Shown here: positions 50,052 to 60,156 of the stretch, in pieces | Position numbering within the stretch: position 1 is the stretch's first letter | How the letters are laid out: each line of letters begins with the position of its first letter | Assembly: GCF_021568905.1 (NCBI RefSeq) | Contig: NZ_JAKGSB010000005.1 | Location: 62,001 to 126,000 of the forward strand | Source of the DNA: Zavarzinia marina | GTDB lineage: Bacteria > Pseudomonadota > Alphaproteobacteria > Zavarziniales > Zavarziniaceae | Direction: 5' to 3' | Length of the DNA: 64,000 bases | The notes under the pieces: generated by a model | Told to the model about the DNA's origin: nothing | Database searches by the model: none | Seen by the model: the letters and a program-made list of their open reading frames with translations, nothing else | Translations under genes and position numbers: made by a program

Positions 50052-51004
50052 AAGCCGACGTCGTCCGGCGCGAAGGTGATCGTCAGTTCCTTCCATGCGT
50101 CGTATTTGTCGATCGGCAGATCGCGCAACGGATTGCATTTGAAGAAGGCGCGATAGGCGCGGTCGACGAAGGCGGAGGTTGCCGTACCCGAACGGTCGAC
50201 CAGCACCGGCTGGCCGACCAGCGCGCCGCTACGGTCGAGATTGACCCGCCATTTGACGGTCATGGTGTCGATCCCGGCCATGCCCATGTCGATCGCCCAG
50301 CACTTCTGCAACTGGGCCTTGATCTTGCCCCTCTCCGAATTGGACAGCTTGACGTTGGGATTGTTGCGGTTCGTGATCTCGCGGTTCGGCGTGTCCGACG
50401 GGCGGGCGTCGGCGGGCGTCGGCGCACCTGTCGGCTTGTCCGTATGATCGTTCAGCAATGCGTCGAGATCCGAGAAGTCGACCTTGGGCTTTTCCGGTTT
50501 CGGCTTCGTCTTCGGCGGTTTGGGTTTCTCGGGCTTCGGCTTTTCGGGCTCAGGCTTGGGCTTTGGTTTCTCGGGTTCCTTCGCCGGTTCGGCCTTCGGC
50601 TTTTCCGGCTCCTTGGCCGGCACAGGTTCCGGCACCTCGCTCTTCACCGGGTCGGGCGGGCGGACTTCGGCCACTTCCTTGGGCGTGTCGGGTTTCGCCG
50701 CCGGCGCGGGCGGCGGCGGGGTCGGCGGCTCGGGCGCCACCTCCGGCTCGGGCGCGGCGGCGATCGGCGTTTCCTTCAGAACCTCGGCCGGGGGCAGGGG
50801 CTTCGACACCGGGGCGGGCGGAACCGGCGTCTTTTCACGCTGCGGCGGCGCCGGATTGGCGACCTCCGTGATGACGTCGACGATGTCGACCGAAAAGGGT
50901 TCGACCTCCGGCAGAGGACGGGCGAATTCGGGCAGGCCGAACACCAGAACGGCGATCAGCACCAGGTGCACGATGGCGGATGCGGTGGCGGCGCCCCTAC
51001 GCAT
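50048..51004 (-). CDS. tolA: TolA: Tol-Pal system energy transducer
   Basis: A 318-residue inner-membrane-anchored protein. One span (about 8-28) is followed by a Pro/Glu/Lys-rich rod (about 50-180, KPKPEPEKP-type repeats in place of the Ala/Lys helix of enterobacterial TolA) and a C-terminal TolA/TonB-like domain (about 215-318) with the paired Cys of KCWAID and FKCNPLRDL that form the conserved disulfide. It passes proton-motive energy from TolQR to Pal during division. It is the last gene of the operon: tolB and pal, which normally follow, are not here; instead the convergent ATPase gene abuts. Confidence 0.9.
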   Translation of the reverse strand: MRRGAATASAIVHLVLIAVLVFGLPEFARPLPEVEPFSVDIVDVITEVANPAPPQREKTPVPPAPVSKPLPPAEVLKETPIAAAPEPEVAPEPPTPPPPAPAAKPDTPKEVAEVRPPDPVKSEVPEPVPAKEPEKPKAEPAKEPEKPKPKPEPEKPKPEKPKPPKTKPKPEKPKVDFSDLDALLNDHTDKPTGAPTPADARPSDTPNREITNRNNPNVKLSNSERGKIKAQLQKCWAIDMGMAGIDTMTVKWRVNLDRSGALVGQPVLVDRSGTATSAFVDRAYRAFFKCNPLRDLPIDKYDAWKELTITFAPDDVGF

Positions 51005-51040
51005 GATACGGAAAAGACCCTTTCCTTCGGTCGTGACGGC

Positions 51041-51475
<435 letters not shown>

Positions 51476-51478
51476 GGC

Positions 51479-52239
<761 letters not shown>

Positions 52240-52243
<4 letters not shown>

Positions 52244-52732
52244 TTCGCATTCCCGTGTGGCTGCGACCCTTTCGAGTCGGGTCGTTCTTGAATCTCGAAG
52301 GGGGCAAAAGCATGGCGAACCGCGTCCGGAAAGCGCCGGGCGCGCCCGTTCCGGTCGAGACATGCGATTCGGACCAATGCCTGTGTCATGATTTCATCAC
52401 CCCGGCGCACGATCTGGACCGATTCCATGCTGGCGCCCTTCAGCACCTTGAGGCGCGTCTCGACCACCAGGGCGTCGTCCAGCCGGGCCGGGCGGGCATA
52501 GTCGATGTCGATTCGCTTCACGACGAAGCCGAGCGGATCGTCGCCTTCCATCATGGCGTTCTGGTCGATGCCGATCAGGCGGGCGAAATCGCTGCGCGCC
52601 CGTTCCATGAATTTCAGGTAGTTGGCGTGATAGACGATGCCGCCCGCGTCCGTGTCCTCGAAGAAGACGCGGACCGGCAGCCAATGGGCGCCGTCGGCCA
52701 GGGTTCCCTGCTGGGGCGCGAGCATCGACCAA

Positions 52733-52740
<8 letters not shown>
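52240..52740 (-). CDS. ybgC: YbgC: tol-pal-associated acyl-CoA thioesterase
   Basis: A 166-residue hot-dog-fold thioesterase. [27 protein letters not shown] (about 22-48) carries the 4-hydroxybenzoyl-CoA-thioesterase-type active-site Asp and the Y-H-x-N-Y stretch. It hydrolyses short or medium acyl-CoA and is always linked to tol genes, for reasons not settled. Start at the ATG at 52740, chosen because GAGG lies 6 bp upstream; two more ATG codons directly precede it. It overlaps both the ruvB stop and the tolQ start. Confidence 0.92.
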
Positions 52741-53778
<1,038 letters not shown>

Positions 53779-53782
<4 letters not shown>

Positions 53783-54399
53783 CGCGCCAATTCCTTCAGG
53801 CCGCCCCGGATCAGGGCCGCCAGCTCGGCCTCGGGCCCGAGTTTCTCGAGCGCGGCGCCGACGGCGGCCGACGCCTCGATCGGCTTGTAACCCAGATTGA
53901 CCAGGGCGGAGATGGCCTCGGCATTGTGACCGGCGACGGCGGTCGGCGCGGCGGCGGGCGCGGGGACCGGGCCGGCCGCGACGAAGACGCCGCCCGCGGT
54001 GGGCACCTTGTCCTTCAGTTCATTGACGAGGCGGAGCGCCAGCTTGGGTCCGACGCCATTGGCGCGCCCGACCGCCGCCTTGTCGCCCAGGGTAACCGCG
54101 CGGGTCAATTCGTCGGGCGACAGCGTGTCCAGAATCGCCAGGGCAACCTTGGCGCCGACGCCCTGCACGGTCTGGAGCACGCGGAACCAGTCGCGTTCCG
54201 CCCGGTCGATGAAACCGAACAGGCGGATCGAATCTTCCCGCATCACGGTCTCGACCACCAGCATGGCCGCCTCGCCCGGACCCGGCAGGCGGCGCAGGGT
54301 GCGCGCCGAGCAGGTGGCGACGTAACCGACGCCATTGCAGTCGATCATCGCCCAGTCCTCGCCCGTCTCGTCCAGCCGGCCGGAAAGCTTGCCGATCAT
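53779..54399 (-). CDS. ruvA: RuvA: Holliday-junction DNA-binding protein
   Basis: A 206-residue junction-binding protein: an N-terminal OB fold ([20 protein letters not shown], then [15 protein letters not shown]), two helix-hairpin-helix motifs ([16 protein letters not shown] and [20 protein letters not shown]) and, after an Ala/Pro linker, the RuvB-binding domain III ([20 protein letters not shown]). The start is the ATG at 54399, overlapping the ruvC stop. Length is normal. Confidence 0.96.
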
Positions 54400-54905
54400 C
54401 GGGCACCCCCGGCGATGCGGTGAGAGAGCGCGCGATCGGTCGCGGCGTGATGGGCGTGGCAGATGGCGACGGCCAGCGCATCGGCCGCGTCGGGCCCGGT
54501 GATGGCGACGGCCGGCAGCAGCACCTTCACCATGTGGTGGATCTGGCCCTTGTCGGCATGGCCCGCGCCGACCACGGATTTCTTCACGTGGTTCGGGGTA
54601 TATTCCGCGACCGAGAGCCCGGCCAGTGCCGGCGCCAGCAGGACGACGCCGCGCACCTGACCCAGTTTCAGGGTGGAGGTCGGGTTCTTGTTGACGAAGG
54701 TTTCCTCGACCGCCGCGGCATCGGGGGCATAGCGCGCGATGATGTCGCGCACGCCGTCGAAGATCTGGCGCAGGCGGGCCGAAAGCTCGTCGGCGGCATT
54801 CGAGGTGACGGTGCCGTTGGCGACATGGGACAGCCGCGAGCCGACGGCTTCGATCACGCCCCAGCCGGTGCGCTGAAGTCCTGGATCGAGGCCGATGAGC
54901 CGCAT
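54396..54905 (-). CDS. ruvC: RuvC: Holliday-junction resolvase
   Basis: A 169-residue RNase H-fold endonuclease with all four catalytic acids in place: Asp7 (GLDPG), Glu67 (AAVEETF), Asp139 and Asp142 (GPDAADALA). It cuts four-way junctions delivered by RuvAB. It is the first ruv gene; the gap to yebC upstream (107 bp) contains two REP-like palindromes, so a promoter must lie there or read-through from yebC occurs. Confidence 0.96.
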   Translation of the reverse strand: MRLIGLDPGLQRTGWGVIEAVGSRLSHVANGTVTSNAADELSARLRQIFDGVRDIIARYAPDAAAVEETFVNKNPTSTLKLGQVRGVVLLAPALAGLSVAEYTPNHVKKSVVGAGHADKGQIHHMVKVLLPAVAITGPDAADALAVAICHAHHAATDRALSHRIAGGAR

Positions 54906-54931
54906 GATGAGCCGGTACCCTTCCCTGTGGA

Positions 54932-54993
54932 AGATCCCGGCCTTCGCCGGGATGACGCCTGAACCATTCGTCGCCCCGGCGAAGGCCGGGGCC
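54932..54993. repeat. Pair of REP-like palindromes between yebC and ruvC
   Basis: AGATCCCGGCCTTCGCCGGG-ATGACG (54932-54957) and GTCGCCCCGGCGAAGGCCGG-GGCCC (54969-54993) are inverted relative to each other, forming a larger stem. Same family as at 37884 and 47195. Confidence 0.65.
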
Positions 54994-55012
54994 CTTTCGA
55001 CGCGAGCGCGCC

Positions 55013-55759
55013 TCAGGCCGACAGTTTCTCCATGATCTCGTCCGAGACCTCGAAGTTGGAATAGACGTTCTGCACGTCGTCATTGTCTTCGAGGAGGTCG
55101 ATCATCTTCAGGAGGCTGCGCGCCGTATCCTCGTCCACCGCCGTGGTCACGGTCGGCTTGAAGGTCAGCTTGGCGCTTTCCGCCGGGCCCAGAGCCTCCT
55201 CGAGGGCATCGCGGACGGTGCCGAGATCATCGACCGAGGTGGCGATCTCGTGACCGTCGTCGGTCGAGACGCAATCCTCCGCCCCGGCCTCGATCGCCGC
55301 TTCCAGCATGGCATCGGCGCCGGCGACATCCGGCTTGTAGGTGATCACGCCGACGCGGTCGAACATATGGGCGACCGAACCGGTGGACCCCAGGTTGCCG
55401 CCGAACTTGGTGAAGACCGAGCGCACTTCGGAGGCGGTGCGGTTGCGGTTGTCCGTCAGGCCCTCGACGACGATGGCGATGCCCGAGGGGCCGTAGCCTT
55501 CGTAGCGGACTTCCTCGTAGTTGTCGCCTTCGCCGCCGGCCGCCTTCTTGATCGCGCGGTCGATATTGTCCTTGGGCATGTTCTCGGCCCGGGCCGCCAG
55601 GATCGCCGCGCGAAGGCGCGGGTTCATCGCCGGATCGGGCATGCCGAGCTTGGCCGCCACCGTGATTTCGCGGGCGAGCTTCGAAAAGATCTTCGACCGC
55701 TTGGCGTCCTGGGCACCCTTGCGGTGCATGATGTTCTTGAACTGGGAATGACCTGCCAT
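55013..55759 (-). CDS. yebC: YebC/PmpR-family transcriptional or translational regulator
   Basis: A 248-residue YebC protein, with the invariant start [20 protein letters not shown], then [33 protein letters not shown] and the acidic C-terminal domain ending in [11 protein letters not shown]. Members have been described as DNA-binding regulators and, more recently, as helpers of translation through proline stretches. It is next to ruvC as in many Proteobacteria. The start is the ATG at 55759; the longer reading is not conserved. Confidence 0.96.
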   Translation of the reverse strand: MAGHSQFKNIMHRKGAQDAKRSKIFSKLAREITVAAKLGMPDPAMNPRLRAAILAARAENMPKDNIDRAIKKAAGGEGDNYEEVRYEGYGPSGIAIVVEGLTDNRNRTASEVRSVFTKFGGNLGSTGSVAHMFDRVGVITYKPDVAGADAMLEAAIEAGAEDCVSTDDGHEIATSVDDLGTVRDALEEALGPAESAKLTFKPTVTTAVDEDTARSLLKMIDLLEDNDDVQNVYSNFEVSDEIMEKLSA

Positions 55760-55867
55760 GTGCTCTACTCCGGGCCGGCGGAACCGTCGCCCTGATTCAG
55801 TCAGAAGGGGTGAATTGCGCGGAAAATACCATATGTGGTGGCCGAAAACAGCCACGGACCGCGATTT

Positions 55868-56686
55868 TCAGGCGTCCGGAGGCCATTGCGGCTTCAGCCG
55901 CCCGCCCACGCGCAGGGGTTCGATCCGGAGCGCGCGGCCCGTCGCATCGTCGGTCTCGACCATCAGGCCGCAGACCGTCGCCTCGCCGGCCGCCGCCTCG
56001 AAGCGGCCGCCCGGGATGCGGCGGGTGAAACGGTTCAGGGGTTCCGCCTTCTGCATGCCGATCACGCTGTCGTAATCGCCGCACATGCCGGCATCGGTCT
56101 GATAGGCGGTGCCGCCCGGCAGGACCTGGGCGTCCGCCGTCGGGATATGGGAATGGGTGCCGACCACGAGGGAGGCGCGGCCGTCGCAGAAATGGCCCAT
56201 GGCCATTTTCTCCGAGGTCGCTTCGGCATGGACGTCGACGATGGCGGCGGCGACGGCGCCGCCCAGCGGCGCCTTGGCCAGTTCCGCCTCGACCGCGGCG
56301 AAGGGATCGTCCAGGGGATCCATGAAGATCCGGCCCATGACGTTGACCACCAGCACCTTCCTGCCGCCCCGCGCCTCGAACACGCCGGCGCCGCGACCGG
56401 GCGCCGTGGCGGGGTAGTTGCGCGGGCGCAGCAGGCGGGGATCGGTGCCGATATAGGACAGTGTCTCCTTCTGGTCGAAGGCATGGTTGCCGGTCGAGAT
56501 GACGTCGACGCCGAGGGCATAGAAGTCGCGCGCGATCTGGGCCGTGATGCCGAAGCCGCCCGCCGCGTTCTCGCCGTTGACGACGATGAAGTCGGGGTTC
56601 AGCCGGTCCCGGATCGCGGGCAGATGTTGGGCGAGCCCATCCCGCCCCGAGCGGCCGACGACGTCACCGAAGAAAAGCAGCCTCAT
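55868..56686 (-). CDS. YmdB-family metallophosphoesterase
   Basis: A 272-residue calcineurin-like phosphoesterase of the TIGR00282/YmdB family. Metal-site motifs GDVVG (7-11), NGEN (37-40), GNHAFD (66-71), DVHAEATSEK, VGTHSHIPTAD and a C-terminal GMCGDYDSVIG are present. The Bacillus homologue hydrolyses 2',3'-cyclic nucleotides and affects RNA turnover; the alphaproteobacterial role is not established. Its start overlaps the cyclo-ligase stop by 4 bp, placing it in the same transcript as that gene. Confidence 0.92.
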   Translation of the reverse strand: MRLLFFGDVVGRSGRDGLAQHLPAIRDRLNPDFIVVNGENAAGGFGITAQIARDFYALGVDVISTGNHAFDQKETLSYIGTDPRLLRPRNYPATAPGRGAGVFEARGGRKVLVVNVMGRIFMDPLDDPFAAVEAELAKAPLGGAVAAAIVDVHAEATSEKMAMGHFCDGRASLVVGTHSHIPTADAQVLPGGTAYQTDAGMCGDYDSVIGMQKAEPLNRFTRRIPGGRFEAAAGEATVCGLMVETDDATGRALRIEPLRVGGRLKPQWPPDA

Positions 56687-57297
56687 GCACCTATTCCGAT
56701 CGTCTCGCGCTCGGTCACCACATAGTCCAGCGCCGCATCCGTCGCCGCGCGGGGCACGGATGCCACTTCCTGGACGGCGAATGCAAGCCCGATCGCCACG
56801 AGACCGGGCTTCGCCGCCCGAAGCAGGGGCAGGGTGCGGTCGTAATAGCCGCCGCCCTGGCCGAGGCGCCCGCCGGCCCGGTCGAAACCGATCAGGGGCA
56901 CCAGAAGGACGTCGGGCACGCTCTCGCCGCCCGCCGCCGGCACGGGAATATCGAACTCCCCCGCCTCGAGCGCAAGCCCTTCCGCCCAGTCGCGGAAGGC
57001 GAGCGGGCGGCCCGGCGCCACCACCACCGGCAGGCAGAGGGCGTGTCCGCGCCCCGCCAGCAGGCGAAGCGCCGGCAGGGGATCGATCTCGCTGCCGTGG
57101 GCGACATAGCCGGCGACCACGCCGCCGGCGGGCAGGGCCATGGTGCCGATCCTTTCTGCGAGATGCCGCGCGGCGGCGCCGTCGTCGGCCGTATTGGCCA
57201 GGATCCGGCGGCCGCGCAATTCGTGACGCAGGCGCGCCTTGGCCTCGTCCATGTCGTCGGCCGCGTCCGCGCCCTTGGTGTCTTCCGAGATTTCCAT
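56683..57297 (-). CDS. 5-formyltetrahydrofolate cyclo-ligase
   Basis: A 204-residue enzyme that converts 5-formyl-THF to 5,10-methenyl-THF using ATP. LRHELRGRRILA at the start, DVLLVPLIGFDRAGGRLGQGGGYYDRTL (about 128-155, the Mg-ATP and folate loop) and LVAIGLAFAVQEV are family motifs. In E. coli the same gene (ygfA/fau) lies directly downstream of 6S RNA on the same strand, as here. The ymdB-like gene overlaps its end. Start at the ATG at 57297. Confidence 0.93.
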   Translation of the reverse strand: MEISEDTKGADAADDMDEAKARLRHELRGRRILANTADDGAAARHLAERIGTMALPAGGVVAGYVAHGSEIDPLPALRLLAGRGHALCLPVVVAPGRPLAFRDWAEGLALEAGEFDIPVPAAGGESVPDVLLVPLIGFDRAGGRLGQGGGYYDRTLPLLRAAKPGLVAIGLAFAVQEVASVPRAATDAALDYVVTERETIGIGA

Positions 57298-57444
57298 CCG
57301 CCCCTATGCCCTCTTCCGGACCGGTTCGAACGCCCGGCGGGCCTTCGCCGCCTCGTGCCTTCGCCGCCTCGTGATTGTGGCCGCCTCGCCCGTTCGGGGA
57401 AAGACGCCGTCTCTCATGTGGGGGCCGGGGAGGAATATGTAAGT

Positions 57445-57607
57445 GTGGCGGGACCGCCGAAGCCGCTGGCGTTCCGATCCTCTGTGGCCTGCGTCAGCAG
57501 GTGGGCGCCGTGTTCCCGGACCACGGCCCGGCAAGGGACAGCTCCCAAGAGTTCGGGTATTGGCCCCAGGGATTGCAGTGCCTGGCGCACCCGGCAGTAC
57601 CCGCCAC
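57445..57607 (-). ncRNA. ssrS: 6S RNA
   Basis: On the minus strand, about 163 nt run from GTGGCGGGTACTGCCG to CGGCGGTCCCGCCAC, which pair as the terminal stem with a small bulge. Inside, GGAGCTGTCCC and CGTGGTCCGGGAACACGG-type arms surround the large bulge that mimics an open promoter. Size, shape and position directly upstream of the 5-formyl-THF cyclo-ligase gene fit 6S RNA, the inhibitor of sigma-70 RNA polymerase. The call rests on structure by eye plus synteny; the ends are those of the stem. Confidence 0.8.
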
Positions 57608-57613
57608 CGCTCA

Positions 57614-57643
57614 TATGTAGGATGCGCCCGGTCCCTTGTCCAA
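57614..57643 (-). promoter_or_regulatory. Predicted promoter of 6S RNA
   Basis: On the minus strand TTGGAC (57643-57638) and TACATA (57619-57614) are 18 bp apart; the -10 ends 7 bp before the inferred 6S 5' end at 57607. The -35 lies in a 2 x 15-bp direct repeat. Confidence 0.55.
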
Positions 57644-57665
57644 AGATTCTCTTGTCCAAGGATTC
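57635..57665. repeat. Direct repeat CTTGTCCAARGATTC, two copies, 16-bp period
   Basis: Copies at 57635-57649 and 57651-57665 overlap the predicted -35 of 6S RNA. They may be a regulator-binding pair or a duplicated -35. The rest of 57298-57762 outside 6S RNA shows no gene. Confidence 0.6.
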
Positions 57666-57762
57666 CATGCCATCCTCCGGGCTGTTCCTTGGGGGACAGC
57701 CGGAAAGGCCGGCCGGTCCTATTCCTTTGTTAACGCCACCGCACTACAAAGGACTGACGGAC

Positions 57763-58386
57763 ATGATGACGTTTCGCGAAACCTGGCAGAAATTCCTGCC
57801 GATCATCCCTCTCGCCGGGGCGATCCTCGCCCTGCCGGCGTCCGATGCCGATGCCGCCGACGCCTATCGGATCCGGCCCGGCAGCACGACCATCGCCTTC
57901 TCGGTCGACCACCTGGGCCTGTTCCAGACCGAAGGCGATTTCACCGCCTTCGACGGCAGCCTCATCCTCGACCTCGACGATCCGTCGAGGAGCCGCGTCG
58001 ACGTCCGGGTCGAGACCGGCTCGGTCGAAGTCGAATCCGACGAGGCGATGGCGATGCTGCGCTCGGACGATTACTTCGACTCCGGCGATTTCCCGGAGAT
58101 GCGCTTCAAGGCCGACCATGTGACGTCGCTGGGCGACGGAAAGGTCGAGATCGACGGCGATCTGACCATTCGCGGCGTCACGAGGCGCCAGACCCTGCAG
58201 GCGGAACTGACGGATCGCCGCTTCGATCCGGCGGCCGGCGGGGAAGTGGCCAATTTCATCGTCACCGGCAAGGTCGACCGGGTCGGCTTCGGCATGGTCG
58301 CCGACCGGGGTTTCGTCTCGGACGACGTCGACCTGCGCATCATCTCCTACATCCGTCTGGTCGGCGACGATGTCGCCGCGCGCTGA
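57763..58386 (+). CDS. YceI-family periplasmic protein
   Basis: A 207-residue lipocalin-like YceI protein with a signal peptide (about 1-29, ending DADAADA). The fold follows: STTIAFSVDHLGLFQTEGDFTAFDGSLILD, VDVRVETGSVEVES, DYFDSGDFPEMRFKADHV and DLTIRGVTRRQTLQAEL. YceI proteins bind isoprenoid or fatty-acid-type ligands and pair with cytochrome b561, as here, possibly for quinone or redox handling. AAAGGA precedes the ATG at 57763. Its end overlaps the b561 start by 17 bp. Confidence 0.92.
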   Translation: MMTFRETWQKFLPIIPLAGAILALPASDADAADAYRIRPGSTTIAFSVDHLGLFQTEGDFTAFDGSLILDLDDPSRSRVDVRVETGSVEVESDEAMAMLRSDDYFDSGDFPEMRFKADHVTSLGDGKVEIDGDLTIRGVTRRQTLQAELTDRRFDPAAGGEVANFIVTGKVDRVGFGMVADRGFVSDDVDLRIISYIRLVGDDVAAR

Positions 58387-58969
58387 CGCCCTGCCGCGGC
58401 CCCTGGCGGGGTCGCGGCCGGGGCCACGGCCGGGGTCCCGTTCCGGGCGCTGGCCGCTGCCGAACCGCCTTCTGCATTGGGGCACGGCCTTGATGGTGCT
58501 CGCCGCCTTCGCCGTGGCGCTGATCATGACCGATGTCGAGGCCCGCGACTTCCTGCTGCGCTTCTGGCTCTATCAGGCCCATAAGACCATCGGGCTTCTG
58601 GTGCTGCTGGCCTGCCTCGCCCGGCTCGGGCTGCGGCTCCTCGGGCGCGGGCCGGGCCCGGTGAAGGGTCTCCCGACATCGAAGCGGCGCCTCGCCGGCC
58701 TCGGCCATGCCGCGCTCTACGGCCTGCTGCTGGCGATGCCGGTGCTGGGCCTGCTGGTCGCGGATACGGCACCGCAGAAGGTGCCCACCCTGTTCCTGGG
58801 GCTATGGCGCCTGCCGGTGCTGATCGGCCCCGATGCCGCCCTGTTCGAAGGCCTGAGCACCCTGCACATGGTGCTGGCCTGGACCCTGGTCGTCCTCGCC
58901 CTCGGCCATGGCGCGATGGCGATCCATCACCATCGTCGGGGCCTGGACGTGCTGCGCCGGATGCTCTGA
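58370..58969 (+). CDS. Cytochrome b561 (YodB-like) membrane protein
   Basis: A 199-residue four-span b-type cytochrome. Likely heme ligands are His36 (LLHWGTALM), His71 (QAHKTIGLL), His166 and His180 (LALGHGAMAIHHH). Positively charged, Pro-rich first 30 residues precede the first span. It follows YceI with an overlapping start, the usual pair. Together they lie on the plus strand between 6S RNA and zapA, which are minus-strand genes. Confidence 0.9.
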   Translation: MSPRADALPRPLAGSRPGPRPGSRSGRWPLPNRLLHWGTALMVLAAFAVALIMTDVEARDFLLRFWLYQAHKTIGLLVLLACLARLGLRLLGRGPGPVKGLPTSKRRLAGLGHAALYGLLLAMPVLGLLVADTAPQKVPTLFLGLWRLPVLIGPDAALFEGLSTLHMVLAWTLVVLALGHGAMAIHHHRRGLDVLRRML

Positions 58970-58995
58970 AGGGCCGGAAGCTCTGACGTTTTCGC

Positions 58996-59370
58996 TCAGG
59001 CCGGCTCGAAGCGGGCGACCAGTTGCTCGACCCTTGCGGCGGCCTTTTCGAGGCCCTGGGCGGCGCGGGCTTCGAGATTGCCGGCACGGCTGCTCGCTTC
59101 GTGGTGAAGGCGGGAGATTTCGACCCGAAGGCGTTCGATCTCGGCCTGCATGCCCTCCATCTCGTTCAGGCGGTCGGAAAGATCGTCGGCGGCGAGCAGC
59201 CCGACCATGAGCAGCACCTGGGCTTCCGGCACTTGGGAGCCCGGCGGCAGGTTCAGGGATTCCGCCTTGGCCTGGAGATATTCCGCGAGATCGCTGATGC
59301 GCGCCTCGTCCCCCGGCTGGCAGGCGACGCGATAGTCGCGCTTGTTCACCGTCACCTTGATCTGGTGCAT
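58996..59370 (-). CDS. zapA: ZapA: cell-division protein
   Basis: A 124-residue ZapA that bundles FtsZ filaments at the septum. [29 protein letters not shown] (about 5-34) is the conserved head, followed by [16 protein letters not shown] and a coiled coil to the C-terminus. The start is the ATG at 59370; the longer reading is not needed. A coiled-coil DUF4164-type gene is 7 bp upstream. zapA-6S RNA-cyclo-ligase is an ancient block, here interrupted by two plus-strand genes. Confidence 0.93.
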   Translation of the reverse strand: MHQIKVTVNKRDYRVACQPGDEARISDLAEYLQAKAESLNLPPGSQVPEAQVLLMVGLLAADDLSDRLNEMEGMQAEIERLRVEISRLHHEASSRAGNLEARAAQGLEKAAARVEQLVARFEPA

Positions 59371-59377
59371 GACGCCC

Positions 59378-59887
59378 TCACCCGGCGATGGCGCGGTCGA
59401 GCCGGCCGATGGTCTGTTCCAGGCGGTCCGCCGCCTTTTCCGCATTCGCCTCGAGACGGAAGAGATCGGCCTGGCGCTGGGCGCCCGTCTGCTCCGCCTT
59501 GGCCAGCGACGCCCTCAACTCCGCCATTTCCTTCCGTGCGATGTCCAGTTCGGCCAGCGCCTCGTCGGCGAAGGCCTCGGCATCGGCGAGGCGGCGCTCC
59601 AGGTCGCTGTCGGGCGCCGTTTCGGCGGCCGGGCCGGCCTCGCGCAGCGCCGCATTCTCCGCCGTCATCTCGGCGAGGCGGGCCTCGAGGGCGCGATTGT
59701 CGTTGCGCGCTTCCTCCAGCGCCAGGGCGACCTGATCGATGTCGCGGTTCAGGCGATCGTATTCGCCGACCAGGGCTTCGTGGACCTCGGCGTCGACCAT
59801 GTTCGTCCCCGGCAGGGTCTGGGTCGCGGCATCGAGGCGGTCGAGGGCGGCGGCGAGTCGCGCTTCAGCAGCAGCCATACGGTCCAT
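59378..59887 (-). CDS. DUF4164-type coiled-coil protein upstream of zapA
   Basis: A 169-residue protein that is almost entirely alpha-helical coiled coil: Ala/Glu/Leu-rich heptads from about residue 30 to the end ([20 protein letters not shown] and [20 protein letters not shown]). Small coiled-coil proteins encoded just before zapA are conserved in alphaproteobacteria and often annotated DUF4164. A division role is inferred from the neighbour only. The start is set at the ATG at 59887 with GAGG 6 bp upstream; ATG 59878 is an alternative. Confidence 0.78.
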   Translation of the reverse strand: MDRMAAAEARLAAALDRLDAATQTLPGTNMVDAEVHEALVGEYDRLNRDIDQVALALEEARNDNRALEARLAEMTAENAALREAGPAAETAPDSDLERRLADAEAFADEALAELDIARKEMAELRASLAKAEQTGAQRQADLFRLEANAEKAADRLEQTIGRLDRAIAG

Positions 59888-60051
59888 GGGCGGCCTCAAT
59901 CAATATCTGTGGCTTGGGTCGGGCGAATCATGCCATAGGATGTGCCCCACCACGATTCCGGTCAATTGCCGTCACGGCTTTTCCGCGTGATTTTCCGGCG
60001 CTTTCAGGGCCGCCCCGCGCCAATGTCGAGGCTTCCACTCGGCTATGGAGG

Positions 60052-60079
60052 TTGACACCCGCGCGCCCGTCTGTAATGC
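60052..60079 (+). promoter_or_regulatory. Predicted promoter of the tkt-gap-pgk operon
   Basis: A consensus TTGACA (60052-60057) and a weak TAATGC (60074-60079), 16 bp apart, lie 78 bp before the transketolase start in the divergent gap with the zapA operon. Confidence 0.5.
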
Positions 60080-60156
60080 AACGCCCGCGAACGGCGACTG
60101 CCGCCGTCGGGGCGCGGGTGCGGGCGCCCGGGTCGATCTGTTCAGGCGAAATTCCC

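Noticed and set aside
57319-57338. A tRNA T-arm-like GGTTCGAAC near the cyclo-ligase start
   Set aside because: No acceptor stem, anticodon arm or D-arm can be built around it.
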